Program-made: the position numbers and the translations under genes
In this document: positions 51,730-64,000 of the stretch, one piece after another
Layout of the letters: the number at the start of each line of letters is the position of its first letter
Position numbering within the stretch: position 1 is the stretch's first letter
Assembly: GCA_037179515.1 (NCBI GenBank)
Contig: JAXCGZ010007682.1
Coordinates: 27,501 to 91,500, forward strand
Direction: 5' to 3'
DNA from: Halocaridina rubra
Taxonomy: Eukaryota > Arthropoda > Malacostraca > Decapoda > Atyidae
DNA length: 64,000 bases
Notes under the pieces: model-generated
Seen by the model: only the letters and a program-made list of their open reading frames with translations
Databases searched by the model: none
What the model was told of the DNA's origin: nothing

Positions 51730-51981
51730 TCATTCCCTCATTAACAAAAACAAAAGCAAAAAGAACTTAGTGTACAACTGCAGAACTGTCGAAGCATAAA
51801 TCCATTCCTTTCTGTTTAATCTTGATAAGAACTTTACTGTAACAGCATACACATCCTCGTCTATAATGACAATTCTTTTCTTGCTATAAATCAGAGGGTT
51901 GAGTCGGAGCGCACCCACTCTGATGAAATTAAAACAAAAGATTAAAATCATATGTGACACTATCCCTACTACTATCAACAA
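51730..51981 (-). CDS. short conserved frame in the LTR element interior (doubtful)
   Basis: An 83-codon counterpart of 42738-42995. Both frames stay open despite several substitutions between copies. No domain recognised. Confidence 0.3.
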   Translation of the reverse strand: MLIVVGIVSHMILIFCFNFIRVGALRLNPLIYSKKRIVIIDEDVYAVTVKFLSRLNRKEWIYASTVLQLYTKFFLLLFLLMRE

Positions 51982-54090
51982 AAGTACAAATATCTTTTTC
52001 TTAACAACTTCTTAAAAAGGACTTAAGTGTCATTAATTTTAACTTTAAAACTCAGCAAATAATCTCTAATAATCTCAATTATCTTTAATTAGCTCAATTG
52101 TAATCTAAAATTCATGAAAATGATAGGGATTAACCATAGTTATCTCTAGATAATCTTTTCAAAACTCTTTAAGTAAGATTTTAAAGATTTCTTCAATACA
52201 AAAAGAACTATATAACAAAAACGGGTATCAAAGAATATAAAAAGTCTATCTCTGTGTATGCAATAATAAAAACAAAAATTATATTTCATTAGCAACAGTA
52301 AAGAATGCATTTTGCTTAATTTCAAATTCTCGTACGGAGTTGTACATGGACAATTCAAACATAAAATATATATATTCTTTTACTATCTCGAATTTTACTT
52401 ATAACTGCTCTGTCTGTTTGCTTTTACGGGGGTGCGCATGTGGGCGCTGTTTTCTCCCCTGTTCTTTTGGCTTCTGGATAAACTTCTGCTCTCTCAAATA
52501 CGGGATACAGCTGTGTAACATTCTTGTTGTCATTTCGTGTCAGCTCTCACTCTTTCTTTATGACCAAGCTGAAATAATTTTGATAAAACATTATCATGGC
52601 TAAAACTCGCAAAGTTTTATTTTATAAATCTACATATCTCTTCAGACAGATAATGTATATACTGCAGCTAGCAAAGAAAATAAAGAATCATTCATAGATT
52701 CACGTCCTTTATCACGTAACATCTATCTTGGAATCTCTCGGAAATCGAATAATAATCTCAATGGCGGAGTAGGGGACAAAACAAAAATAAAACAAACTTG
52801 GCATTTCAACCATATCTGGGCAGGTGGAGAATTACTTTCTCAAACATATCCCTCACTAGATATTGCAACAGCGCATCACCTCCCATAAATACACTCTGAT
52901 ATGGCATGCAGAAGGACCTGGCGGAGCAGGGGAACGATCCTCGCAGACTCCCCAATCATGCTTCCTAACGGTGCTTTCCGCGATTTCACCCCCTAGAGCA
53001 ACCCCCCCATTATACCCCCGGTCATTCATACTCACTCGCTGTCACATTCGCTACATCACTTTCAAGACAATCATCCCCATTCTGTAACATTCCCCTTAAT
53101 TTACAACGTTGGTTGTAAGAAGAGTAAGGGTGAAATCTCGGTTGGGCCACACGGTCACAGACTGCCTCACTAGTCCTAAGTCCCATTCTAACGAACAAAC
53201 AAACATTCTACTCCCTTGAAGCTACGTTTGGGTGACACTGAAAAACCTTCCCTATTCTAGGACAGCACAAATTCCTCTAATTTACTCTTACTTTCACCTG
53301 CATAGCGTGAAATTAAAAAAACTCATCTCTAACTAATATCACAAAATTTCTTATTCTTCAAAAATACATGCCACACACGTATCGTAATAGTAATTCCCCA
53401 TCATCATAACACAAAAAGAACGATCTGTCATTTATGTCTTTCTTTCGCTAAAACATTCCTCCCGCGGAGAAAAAACAAACAAAAAAAAGAACCTTGAAAA
53501 CAGGCGCAATCTTAACACTATTTCTTACGCTTTAAGAAATTTATATAAAAATGATTTTACACGTACTTTAAAATATCAAAGCTCAGTACAATTACTACAG
53601 ATTTATAATAACGAGGTTGGGAGATCGAATGGTCACTTCCACATTCCTTTCTCGAAAATCACACGTGTTCTAAGTAAAACCTTAAAAGCAGATTCAAGTA
53701 TATTACTCACTATAATTCTTACACTTAAGAAATTAATATACTGTAATAGTGATTTCACGTGCATTAAATTTGTCAATTAAAAACTCGATACATTCGCGTT
53801 CTTAAAATTCAATCTAAGCATTAATATAAATAAATGGAACGCACTTCCAACAAAATTTCTTTACATTACTCAAATTATAACAAAAAACGGAGTTTATTAC
53901 TGCTTATAGCTATTAGTACAAATTATCCATGTTAGTAATGGGTACAGAAATTCTACTTTTATCAACTTATTAGGCGCCACACCCCTCATAGGCGGGTTGG
54001 CTGAGTCAAAGCATAACTACAAGATAAAATGGCGGCGTCCACCGACCTCAATTTCTTTTACTAATTGTCCCATTACTCACTGGATACAGA
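51982..54090 (-). other. non-coding interior of LTR element copy 2
   Basis: Aligns in reverse with 40680-42730 of copy 1. At about 52407-52492 copy 2 has about 80 bp that copy 1 lacks. The copy 1 junction sits at a GAGCAG direct repeat, which suggests a deletion in copy 1. Confidence 0.7.
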
Positions 54091-54815
54091 TCACAAGTAC
54101 TTAGCTATTTTAAGGAGGTGGTCCTGAAGAACTTCATGGCAGAAGGCAAGGAAGGAGGGGGTTCTCCTTCTTCTCTTCGAGTAAAATCGACGTATCGCCG
54201 TCTTCTTGGTCGGATCCGGCAACTTATACTTCTTGTAATGGGCATTTTCACTCAATGCTCCGGTCACACTTCGGCTTACTAAGAAATATCTTAGGAATAG
54301 TTCCTTCAAAGTTTTATAATATTCTCTATTTGACCACTCGTCACTTCTCATCCGCAGACCCAAGTATTTCAGGAAGTCGGTCGCGGGAATTATGGACGGA
54401 CATTCACGGTCTTTTACATCTGCGCCGTCGAGGCATAAAAGTGAATTTTTGACTCGAGGCGTCTTTACAACCAGGGCACGGGGTGGGGGCATGTCCTGCT
54501 GCGTTCCCTGTGTCACCACGGGGCTCGGAGCGGCAGGCTGTTCGTCGATGTTTGAGGCGTCGGTTTCTCTGTCGGCGTCGACCAAGTTCCTTCTCGACGG
54601 AGCGGCGTCGGCAGGAGTTTGTAGGCGCCACACGTGCTCCTCCAGTTCGAGAATTCTCCGGTGTTTGGCCTCGTCACTCATTTCTTGAATTGGGAGATGT
54701 TGGATTTCTGCTTTTGCCATTCTTATTTTCTTTTCTTTGCACTGGTTTCTTCTGATATGAGAGTCTCTTTGTATGTTTTCCAGGCGTGATGATCCGTACT
54801 GCGCTGCCACCAAGT

Positions 54816-54840
<25 letters not shown>
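54091..54840 (-). CDS. gag-position ORF of LTR element copy 2 (249 codons, function unknown)
   Basis: This frame sits where gag is expected. Its ATG lies within the LTR: the first 25 bases are U5 sequence, also present in the other LTR. Residues about 20-60 are charged and probably helical (HIRRNQCKEKKIRMAKAEIQ, SDEAKHRRILELEEHVWRLQ). A low-complexity Ala/Pro segment follows, then a region shared with copy 1 (DFLKYLGLRMRSDEWSNREY, LKELFLRYFLVSRSVTGALS) and a basic tail (KKTAIRRFYSKRRRRTPS). I see no CCHC knuckle, protease or major homology region, so calling it Gag would be a guess. It could be a nucleic-acid-binding structural protein or a remnant. Confidence 0.6.
54802..54812 (-). promoter_or_regulatory. 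primer binding site of copy 2 (tRNA-Leu type)
   Basis: TGGTGGCAGCG on the element strand, three bases inside the LTR. Eukaryotic tRNA-Leu with 5' end GGTAGCG ends CGCTGCCACCA, giving an 11-base match. Copy 1 has TGGTGGACAGC, with one inserted A. Confidence 0.7.

Positions 54841-57169
<2,329 letters not shown>

Positions 57170-57201
<32 letters not shown>
57170..57201. repeat. (CA)n microsatellite at a LINE tail
   Basis: About 16 CA units continuing the TAATCAC end of LINE copy 4. Confidence 0.93.
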
Positions 57202-57594
57202 CACTTACCTTTAAATGTCGATTGAATTTGTGTCAGAGATCTAAAACAATTTGCACTGAAAGAATTTTTGCAAAATAAGAAAGATGGAGTTAGTTTTCAG
57301 CTTTTTTGATCTTGTGAAGGGCATTGTTGCGTGATGATGAGTCCAAAAAGTGACAAATATATTCGAATTTAATGTCCACTTCCGGTTTTTAATAATCTAT
57401 GGATATTTTTTTCGAGTGCGCTGTGGGTATATTATGATCACTAAATAAAATGCTTAAATTCCAAGCATTTCCAAGGACAGAATCTCTGTTCAATAATCAC
57501 ATCAAATGCTGATGTAAACTAAATTCAGCTGATACATTCACATTCTCACTGGCACTCAATGGCAATATTGTTATTTTATGCGGCACTGTTAGTC
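57202..57594. other. no gene seen
   Basis: AT-rich sequence without recognisable features. Confidence 0.45.
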
Positions 57595-57745
57595 CCCATT
57601 CTAATCGGGGTGGAAACAGACCGGTTGGTGTTTAATTATTGGTGGATGCCCTTCCTACCTCCCCGCGGTAGGATTATCCTCGCATATGTCAGGCTGATCA
57701 CTTCCTAACTTGTACCTTTTATCACTAAGCTATCGCGATCCCCTC
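57595..57745 (-). mobile_element. tRNA-derived SINE family 2
   Basis: Minus strand: box-A-like GCGATAGCTTAGTGATAAAA, then GAGGTAGGAAGGGCATCCAC and the hairpin module CCACCCCGATTAGAATGGGG. Box B is degraded. Confidence 0.7.
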
Positions 57746-58796
57746 TTGAAAGCTATTCAGTCTGTGCTTTCAGTCTTTCAAAACAAATCCAAACTGCATT
57801 TTTCAGCAACAGTTTGCTGAGGACATCACAAATGTTAAGTTTTCGCTTCGAAAATTGCTTAAGAAACACAAAGTTTATGTTTACAGTCCTTCCTTTGCTA
57901 AGTACAACACTGTTGTTTAGTAATCACTTTAAACATTGCTTGATAAACACAGTTTAGTCTCTGCTTCCCATTATATAATTTTCTGGGGAAGTGATTGATA
58001 AACATATAGCCATGACTTTTCTGTTAATTCCGAGGGTATCACTGCTATTTAGTAATTACTCTTAATATTACTTAATAAACACTAATTCAGTTTGTGTTTA
58101 TAGTCATCCACGTACAGAATACAACAATTACAGCAATGCTGTTAAGTCATCACTACCGCTTTTGTCATTTACACTTATATTATTTACACTTCGTCAGTTA
58201 TACTCCTTTTCTATAATAGTTAGCAGTCCCTTTATAGAAGCTAAATGAATTTAGTTTTCACACTCTCGTTCTGTATGATACGAGATTTATATATGATACG
58301 AGAGTTATACGAGTATTAACAGCTGATGACTCCACTAGACTGAACTACACTATTATCAATATCATATTTCCTGTCTTGCATAAGTAAGATAAAACGGATA
58401 TTTCTGAGTAATAATTAGGAACGTAGTTTTATGTCTCTCTTAAACTTAAAAAGGAGAGGGTAGTGTCGTAACTCGTGTGTTTAATATATATCGTATACCT
58501 CTGAAACAAGCAGGATGGCATCACCTGAAACAAAAGACCTGACCATAAAGGGCTTCATTATATACTCTACCCGCCCTCGTTTCTTAAATTTGCCTGTAAT
58601 AAAACAAGGAATTATATTATAGAGGAAGAGATGTCAAGCTCCTAGATAGCCTATCCCTTTCAGTCGCCTCTTACAACACGTTGGGTATACGAGAAGGAAC
58701 TTCTGTCCCATCTAATATCAGACTCTTCCCCTTCTAGTCACGTGTTACGATAGGCAAGGCATGAAATTCTTTCTGTAGCATTTCTTCAGTGTAATT
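57746..58796. other. no gene; degenerate ~110-bp repeats in part
   Basis: Between about 57770 and 58160 the motifs TTTAGTAATCACT, ATTGCTTGATAAACACA and GTTTATAGTC recur with strong divergence, like a decayed minisatellite. 58640-58720 resembles 31195-31290. No coding exon recognised. Confidence 0.4.
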
Positions 58797-58939
58797 CGGA
58801 GACTATTTAGCTCAGTGGTAGAGCGCGCAAGCTGGGAAGTGACAGGGCACCATCCTAAATCCCCCCAGTTCTAACCTGTGTCCACCCTCTTCCGAATGGG
58901 GAGTATTATGACACCTAAAATAGTAAAAAAAAAAAAAAA
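58797..58939 (+). mobile_element. tRNA-derived SINE family 2 with poly(A) tail
   Basis: A strong box A, TTTAGCTCAGTGGTAGAGCG, then a box-B-like CAGTTCTAACC, the hairpin module GTGTCCACCCTCTTCCGAAT with GGGGAG and a 16-base A tail. The head folds poorly, so it is not a tRNA gene. Confidence 0.75.
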
Positions 58940-59243
58940 GTTAGTGTAACTTGTTGGATGTAGTGCCTGGCTCAACAAGTCTTCGAATTAGATTCCCAAA
59001 GGTGTCTCGTACAGCCCAGAAGAACTTGAGGATAAGACGTCGAAGACTGAAAGCTCCTATCAACTCAGTGTACAAATTGAATAAACCATGAGATGTGTAG
59101 GGCCAATAGTGGGACTGTATCCATTACAGCTCGGCATTTGATCGAATAGAGATTCGAATTTCACAGTTTTCAGGTCTATTTTTTTTTCTTTGTGAAGTCT
59201 GTAGAATGCCTTATATTTCCAGTAGTTCTTAGAATTGATTGGA

Positions 59244-59433
59244 TTCGGGTTTACGTCACGAACTCCCTTTTCTACTAAGGGCTAAGACGGTTATCTTCTT
59301 ACGAAGGACTTGTTTTGGCAGATGTAATCGTTACCCTGAGTGTATGCCCTTACTAACGTCAGTCCGTGACAGGGTGCGAACCCTCGACCTGCCGCCTCAG
59401 AGTCGCAGACGCTACCAATTTGCCACGGAGACT
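59244..59433 (-). mobile_element. tRNA-derived SINE family 1, full-length copy
   Basis: Minus strand starts GTCTCCGTGGCAAATTGGTA, has box B GAGGGTTCGCACCCTGTCAC, the body and the end TGACGTAAACCCGAAT. Located 290 bp beyond the stop of EndoU gene B. Confidence 0.9.
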
Positions 59434-59511
59434 TAATGTTTATCAATTAAATATCAACAGAGCGAAAAACGCGTCAATATACGTAAAACAACAGAATAAA
59501 CTTTGTAAATA

Positions 59512-59517
59512 TTTATT
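59512..59517 (-). promoter_or_regulatory. candidate polyadenylation signal of EndoU gene B
   Basis: AATAAA on the minus strand, about 200 bp beyond the stop codon, in CTAAATAAATATTTAC. Confidence 0.5.
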
Positions 59518-59718
59518 TAGATTTAATCATTCTATTACAAAATATATTTACTAATGCTTTCTGGTCGTTTGATTTTGATGCTTTACGTCAATGTGAAAAT
59601 CAGTAAACCCGTATGAGTCTCGTTCAGTGTAGTAGCACTACTCCATTACAGGTCCTGGACAGGCTTGTTATCAGCTGAACGATTAAAATGTCCTTTCATT
59701 TATCTGTTTTCTCGATCT

Positions 59719-59949
59719 TTAGATTTTAGGATATGCACTGCCAACAAGGACCTTTCCATTGTAGTCAAGGGTCCAAGTTTGGACCTGGAATTGTACTCCA
59801 TTCATCTGGACTGGGCACAGGGAATCAGGTCTTGCCAAGAAACATACTGTGTATACAGCCAAATCAAGCTCGGGTGAAGTTCCTGTAAACATTCCTCCAA
59901 TAGGCTTTGCATTATTCAACCAAGTGAAGTGATCCTCTACGATTTCTCC
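59719..59949 (-). CDS. EndoU: EndoU gene B, exon 6
   Basis: Acceptor ATTATTACAG after an AAT repeat, stop TAA at 59719. Encodes [19 protein letters not shown] with the presumed catalytic K286, [20 protein letters not shown] and the end [11 protein letters not shown]. 231 bp, in frame. Confidence 0.95.
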   Translation of the reverse strand, partial: GEIVEDHFTWLNNAKPIGGMFTGTSPELDLAVYTVCFLARPDSLCPVQMNGVQFQVQTWTLDYNGKVLVGSAYPKI

Positions 59950-62900
59950 CTGTAATAATAATAATAATAATAATGGAGGAAAGTAATATGTTATTTTTGT
60001 AGCCTTATATTTTCAGGTGTCCCTGTCATTGTCATTTCTGTTACGAGAGACTGATATCAGTCATCTCTTGAGAGAACTAGAGATAATATGATAGTTTTCT
60101 TCTGTATTTACGAAATAATCATAAAAATAATAACATTTAAAATTAAATGTGTCCATTCTTTCTTAAGCGAGTTCTTTTAACATTGGTTATGGTCATTCAT
60201 ATTTGTCCGTATCTAATTAAGCAATTTTCCGAGAAAATTTAGAGGGTAAATAAATGGATGTTTTACAAGCGGCCATAACACAAACCTTGTCTCCTAGATC
60301 AACAACTTTGTTATAACCTTCGTAATTTAGGTTGCCGTTCTTTTCCTCGTGGTAGAAGTAAACCCAGTTGTGGAATCCTGACACACCTCCTTTTAGTTCT
60401 CCTACCAGGACATGTTCAAAACCGGAAGAACCGAGAGTACCTCCAGAGCGAGAATAAAAATCGAACCACATCTCTCTGATCCTGTCTCTCAGATTACCCG
60501 TGAAAACAGCTGGAAGAAAAGACGTATTATTACTACACATTTAAGACTGTAGATACCACCTCGTCAGTGCATATGGATAATGGACCACAAAAACTATAGA
60601 CTTGTTCTATTTGCATTTTTCACATGTTGCACCTGATAATGTAATTCTCCCTCTTACAATTGTCGACGAGGAAAGATTCCGCGAGCTGCATAACCTCAGT
60701 GGCCATGATAGCGTCAAGAAAAGCTTCAATTTCTGCAACTTCCGAGGCATCTTCAACTTCGGCAACACTTACTTCAGGAACGTAGTTGTTTTGAAGAGCA
60801 ATGAGAGCAGAAATAGTTGGTCCTGACAAAGCAGATGCAGGCACATCAACAAAGTAACTGCAAATTGGATATTGTAATTAGTCTTAAAAACCCCATTCCA
60901 GAAGTTATATTGCAAGAAAATATTTTGTGTTGATCATTTTTCTAGATTACTCCATTAAAAACATGAAGTTTTATGCCCTCATTTTCATGTTAGGATAGAC
61001 AGGGCTCTCCCAAAGTATAGCATGCTTCTATGAGATCACGCTCTGTATAGTGCAAAAACATAAAAACAACTTACGGTCCAGGTGCTAGGTCGCCTGAACT
61101 ACCCTGACCACCATGGTCAATAGTCAACTGGCTTCCAACATTGTTAACGTCTGCAGCTAGGAGAGCTTCTGTCAGTTCTCTCAACTTAGCATCTGTGTGA
61201 GATGTTATTGTGTACATTGAGCAGTCAGTGTTTTAAGTTTCTTCTTGAGGAATAAATTCATTACTGCAATGCTTAATGTATTCTTTAAATGATTTCAGTA
61301 CTCACCATCGCAAAGATCATTATAATCACTGCAGCAGTTGCCATGAGAGTTGCACTCGTTATTACACTGACAAGGTTTGGAGTGCAGGTAGGCTTCTCCA
61401 CAGCGGTCTTGGCACGAGAAACATACTGGATTGTAATCAGAGCAACAGTCCCCATAATCTGTGCAGAGAGCATTACACTGGCATGGTTCGGCACTATTGT
61501 TCTCTCCACATCTTCCAACACATGACTGACTGTAGACTCCTGGAATTGATTATCACATCAAGCATAGTTGAACGCTGTACATTAAAATAAGGTTTTGTTC
61601 AGAAGCTCTGTGTATCGATGTTTTCAGCAAGGAACAGTTAACATTGCAGTGACACTATAATTTTGCCACATAAACTCTCTTAAATAACACTTTTTAAGAG
61701 ATTGAGTTTGTTTCAAAATGGTGTGTAAGGTAGTAAGGTATAGAGAATGATACCTAGGGCTTTCTCCACGAAACTAAATCACTGTGCCAAAATAAAAAAA
61801 GAGTTACTTACCCCTATGTGTTAGGCTAATTATACAATGTTGGCATAGCAAAAGAAAATTATATAAGTTGCTAAAATGCAGTTCCGGTTTTACGTCACGG
61901 ACTCCCTTTTCCACTAAGGGCTAGGATGGTTGCCTTCTTGCGAGGGACTTGTATTGGCAGATGTAATCGTTACCCTGAGTGCATGCCCTTGCTAACCTCA
62001 GACCGTGACGGGGCGCGAACCCTCGAGCTGACGCCTCAGAGTCGCATATGCTACCGCTTGAGCCACGGTGACTACAGTTGCTAAAATGCAGTCCTCTTTA
62101 AAATCAAACCGTATGTAATATATCCAGAGCTATTCTCTTTCTCCCTTGTCTTAAGTTTGTTTAAGTACTACTGTACATGTGAAGAGGTCCATGACCTCAC
62201 AGAAAGCTTTAAATTAGTCCTTTTTACTACATAGTAGTGCATTGCTAAGTCAATTGTTTTGCTTAATTTACGTGTGGAAGGAGAATTATAAGGCCGCAGA
62301 AATCTACTGCAACGACTGAAAGGAACTCATTGATAACTCCATAAAGGTCCAATATTCAACTCCCTAAAGTGGTTCGTATATTATATTTTCTCCAGAACCT
62401 CTTATGAGGATAATCAAGAGAAATTAGAGATGTCTCTCGTTTGAGAAACCTTGTCAACTTAGCAAGTATTGTGGATACAGCAAAAGACGAATGGTATCAT
62501 TGTTGAAGAGCAGTATCTTTAGGAAGTTGAGCACTAATAAGAGCAAATATTCCCCTCCAGGACTTCTCGTGTAAACAAATAATTAATTATATCTACCTTG
62601 GCTGTTTCCCCCTTTAATTGGGGGGTAGCCGACATAAAAAAAGAAAACAATAAGGGGATCACTTTGCTCTATGGGCAATGACGAGGGAGCTAGCGACCGT
62701 TCAGATGGCACTGCTGGATAATAGTAGTAGTAGTAATAGAAATAATGTGATTTGAGTGATCTGTTTTACGTCACAAACTCCTTTTTACTTAATCTTTTTA
62801 TCTTCTAAGGGCTAGGACGGTTGCCTTCTTGCGAAGGACTTTGTTTTGGCGGGTGTGATCGTTACCCTGAGCGCATGCCCTTGCTAACCTCAGACAGAGC

Positions 62901-63255
62901 CGGGCTGTGAACCTTCGACCTGACGCCTCAAAGTCTCGCTGTGTTCAGCAGGGTGGTCACATTTGTAACAAAAGGGACTGATATAGCAGAGCGTCAACAT
63001 ATCCTGTTCATCCCTGCCTTTTGTGCCTTAAGGGAAAAAAAATCGTGGTGAGAACTAGCCCCACTCAGCTCGCCCCCTATCCCCATCTCTTTCTCACTAG
63101 GTTGGAGTCAGCAGTAAAGCATTGTCGCCCATCACTAAAACACTTAAATATGTGAAAAGGATAAGACTCCATTTTAACACATATGGGTGCACAATTTACG
63201 GAAAGATCAGGGTCTTACCTGCAACCAGAATAAATAACAGGAAAACCGTCTTCAT
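59719..63255 (-). CDS. EndoU: EndoU gene B: secreted twin somatomedin-B / EndoU endoribonuclease
   Basis: Six exons join with intact frame: 63219-63255, 61306-61539, 61075-61192, 60658-60857, 60286-60509 and 59719-59949. They give 347 residues. Order of parts: signal peptide [13 protein letters not shown]; two somatomedin-B domains with eight cysteines each (C19-C52 and C55-C89, each with the CxC and CC signatures); an acidic linker; and a complete EndoU domain. Presumed catalytic residues are H229 ([12 protein letters not shown]), H243 (SGFHNWVYF) and K286 (NNAKPIGG), and the conserved [15 protein letters not shown] and GSAYPKI end are present. Family knowledge: Mn-dependent cleavage of RNA at uridylates. 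SMB domains mediate extracellular protein contacts, as in vitronectin and human ENDOU. Likely secreted; role unknown, perhaps digestive or immune RNA degradation. All splice sites are GT-AG. It is the intact paralogue of gene A on the same strand. Confidence 0.93.
60286..60509 (-). CDS. EndoU: EndoU gene B, exon 5 (two catalytic histidines)
   Basis: Acceptor CTTTTCTTCCAG, donor AAG/GTTTGT. Encodes [20 protein letters not shown], the [13 protein letters not shown] and [14 protein letters not shown] motifs and [13 protein letters not shown]. The donor is slightly weak at +3 to +5 but matches the exon border in gene A. Confidence 0.94.
60658..60857 (-). CDS. EndoU: EndoU gene B, exon 4
   Basis: Acceptor CAATTTGCAG, donor AATT/GTAAGA, 200 bp. 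Encodes [20 protein letters not shown], an acidic [20 protein letters not shown] and [17 protein letters not shown]. Confidence 0.94.
61075..61192 (-). CDS. EndoU: EndoU gene B, exon 3 (linker)
   Basis: Acceptor ATCTCACACAG, donor GACC/GTAAGT. Encodes [20 protein letters not shown] and [12 protein letters not shown]. Confidence 0.92.
61306..61539 (-). CDS. EndoU: EndoU gene B, exon 2 (two somatomedin-B domains)
   Basis: Acceptor TCAATTCCAG, donor GATG/GTGAGT, phase 1 on both sides, so the exon could be gained or lost without disturbing the frame. Encodes [60 protein letters not shown] and [13 protein letters not shown]. Confidence 0.95.
61882..62074 (-). mobile_element. tRNA-derived SINE family 1, full-length copy (gene B intron 1)
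   Basis: Minus strand: GTCACCGTGGCTCAAGCGGT (box A), box B GAGGGTTCGCGCCCCGTCAC, body GTTAGCAAGGGCATGCACTC and end TGACGTAAAACCGGAA. The flanks GTTGCTAAAATGCAGT (before 61882 and at 62075) are repeated on both sides, a probable target-site duplication of about 15 bp. Confidence 0.93.
62594..62690. repeat. CCCCC-GGGGG hairpin module, copy 2 (gene B intron 1)
   Basis: Nearly identical to 20085-20180, including the AAAGAAAACAAT stretch and CACTTTGCTCTATGGGCAAT. Confidence 0.75.
62762..62941 (-). mobile_element. tRNA-derived SINE family 1, diverged copy (gene B intron 1)
   Basis: Body GGTTAGCAAGGGCATGCGCT and GAAGGTTCACAGCCCGG (damaged box B). It has an internal insertion near the 3' end (CTTAATCTTTTTATCTT). 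Confidence 0.8.
63219..63255 (-). CDS. EndoU: EndoU gene B, exon 1 (signal peptide)
   Basis: ATG at 63255, donor GCAG/GTAAGA at 63218. Encodes [12 protein letters not shown] plus one base. Upstream frame has no alternative ATG that would keep a signal peptide. Confidence 0.88.
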
Positions 63256-63275
63256 ATTTCTAGCTATCACTGTTA

Positions 63276-63300
63276 ACTGACTTAATGTCTGACGTTTATA
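63276..63300 (-). promoter_or_regulatory. candidate core promoter of EndoU gene B
   Basis: CTATAAACG (TATA-like, about 63292-63301) and an arthropod-type initiator TCAGT at 63276-63280 on the minus strand, 21-25 bp before the ATG. The spacing of about 22 bp is shorter than the usual ~30, so this is tentative. A further TATATA lies near 63335. Confidence 0.35.
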
Positions 63301-63301
63301 G

Positions 63302-64000
63302 GTTGGTTTTCGAATGGCTTCACCTCTATATATCAGCCATGTGTGTGGTTCAGTTAACCCTAACTATACATGCAGGAAAATCTGGACTTGGCCTTTCATT
63401 GCATGTCATTATATGCATATTATATATTTCTTTATTATTGTATGTATAACCATTCGACTGTCCATCAGTATAATTTGCTTAAATTGTTACATAATGTTTT
63501 CAGATTTAATGAATATTGTTGTCATATTGCTTCGTTTTAGTTTGTCGATTTTTCGTATGGATTTCTTATGTTCGTTTTTTGTTGTCTATAATTGGTTACT
63601 GAACGAGCGTACGGTAATTTAGTCCATTGGTTATTTTCTCACGATATATATTGTTGTATACCATAGATGTACAAATATTACTGTTTTAATTATTATTACG
63701 CAAGATATAAGAAAAGTATTGATAATTACTGTAGGGTTGTGTTATAGTAATTTACCTGAATTGTTTATTTTGATTTTTCCGTGTGTGTGTTTTTTATTTT
63801 ATTTTCCCAAGGTATAATAACTTGTTTATAGATATTGCTTGTTGCTTTTACAACTCGTCTTACAGATTTCATTTTCCCCATTTTATAAGTAACAAACAAT
63901 AATGCAAAATAAAACTACAATATTTAAGCAGTAAAACATTGACTATAATAAAAGTAGGCTGTTCGTCCTTCTTGCTTGAAATTCCATACACCTGTATTTT
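63302..64000. other. no gene seen (upstream of EndoU gene B)
   Basis: AT-rich sequence. No upstream gene or exon recognised to the end of the window. Confidence 0.5.

Noticed and set aside
58797..58870. A tRNA gene suggested by the near-perfect box A TAGCTCAGTGGTAGAGCG
   Set aside because: No acceptor stem, anticodon stem or T-arm can be paired, and a SINE body with an A tail follows. It is a SINE head.
61285..61590. Frames of 78-104 codons over the SMB exon in other phases and on the plus strand
   Set aside because: Only the frame joined to the signal exon and the linker exon gives the 16-cysteine pattern; the others are shadows.

Overview
The window is eukaryotic, invertebrate DNA and most likely comes from a decapod crustacean. 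Three things point there: an arthropod Gq-type visual opsin close to decapod middle/long-wavelength opsins, a very high density of long perfect microsatellites (TA, CT/GA, CA/TG, ATT) of the kind known from shrimp and crab genomes, and abundant CR1-like LINEs, tRNA-derived SINEs and LTR retrotransposons. This taxonomic call is inference; the species cannot be read from the window.

Layout. 0-8 kb: microsatellites and four pieces of a CR1-like LINE. 8.1-9.3 kb (- strand): a complete opsin of 373 codons with no intron in its coding region. 10-13 kb: two minisatellites (69 bp x 7 and 120 bp x 5). 14-16.6 kb: a second CR1/L2-like LINE with an uninterrupted 822-codon reading frame. 17.5-19.2 kb: a 47-bp satellite-like array. 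19-23 kb: SINEs, microsatellites and a 70-bp minisatellite. 23.1-37.7 kb (- strand): EndoU gene A, five exons whose 9.6-kb first intron is full of repeats. 39.3-47.4 kb (+) and 48.0-55.6 kb (-): two young LTR retrotransposons in opposite orientation, 588 bp apart, each with intact LTRs and 4-bp target-site duplications but no polymerase gene. 55.9-57.2 kb: another CR1-like pseudogene. 59.7-63.3 kb (- strand): EndoU gene B, six exons.

The two EndoU genes are same-strand paralogues with matching exon phases and nearly identical exon lengths. Both encode secreted proteins with the EndoU (XendoU / placental protein 11) ribonuclease fold. B carries two somatomedin-B domains ahead of the nuclease; A has none that I can find. 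In A the last exon carries one extra A exactly at the codon of the presumed catalytic lysine, so the conserved C-terminus is out of frame. The exon structures were joined by hand from splice signals and reading frame.

The most unusual structures are the non-autonomous LTR element pair (one copy carrying a 16-unit 25-bp minisatellite that is only two units in the other, and a LINE fragment absent from the other), a third rearranged copy of the same family at 30.2-31.0 kb, the regular contact between CR1-like LINE ends and microsatellites, and a 53-bp double-hairpin motif found four times.
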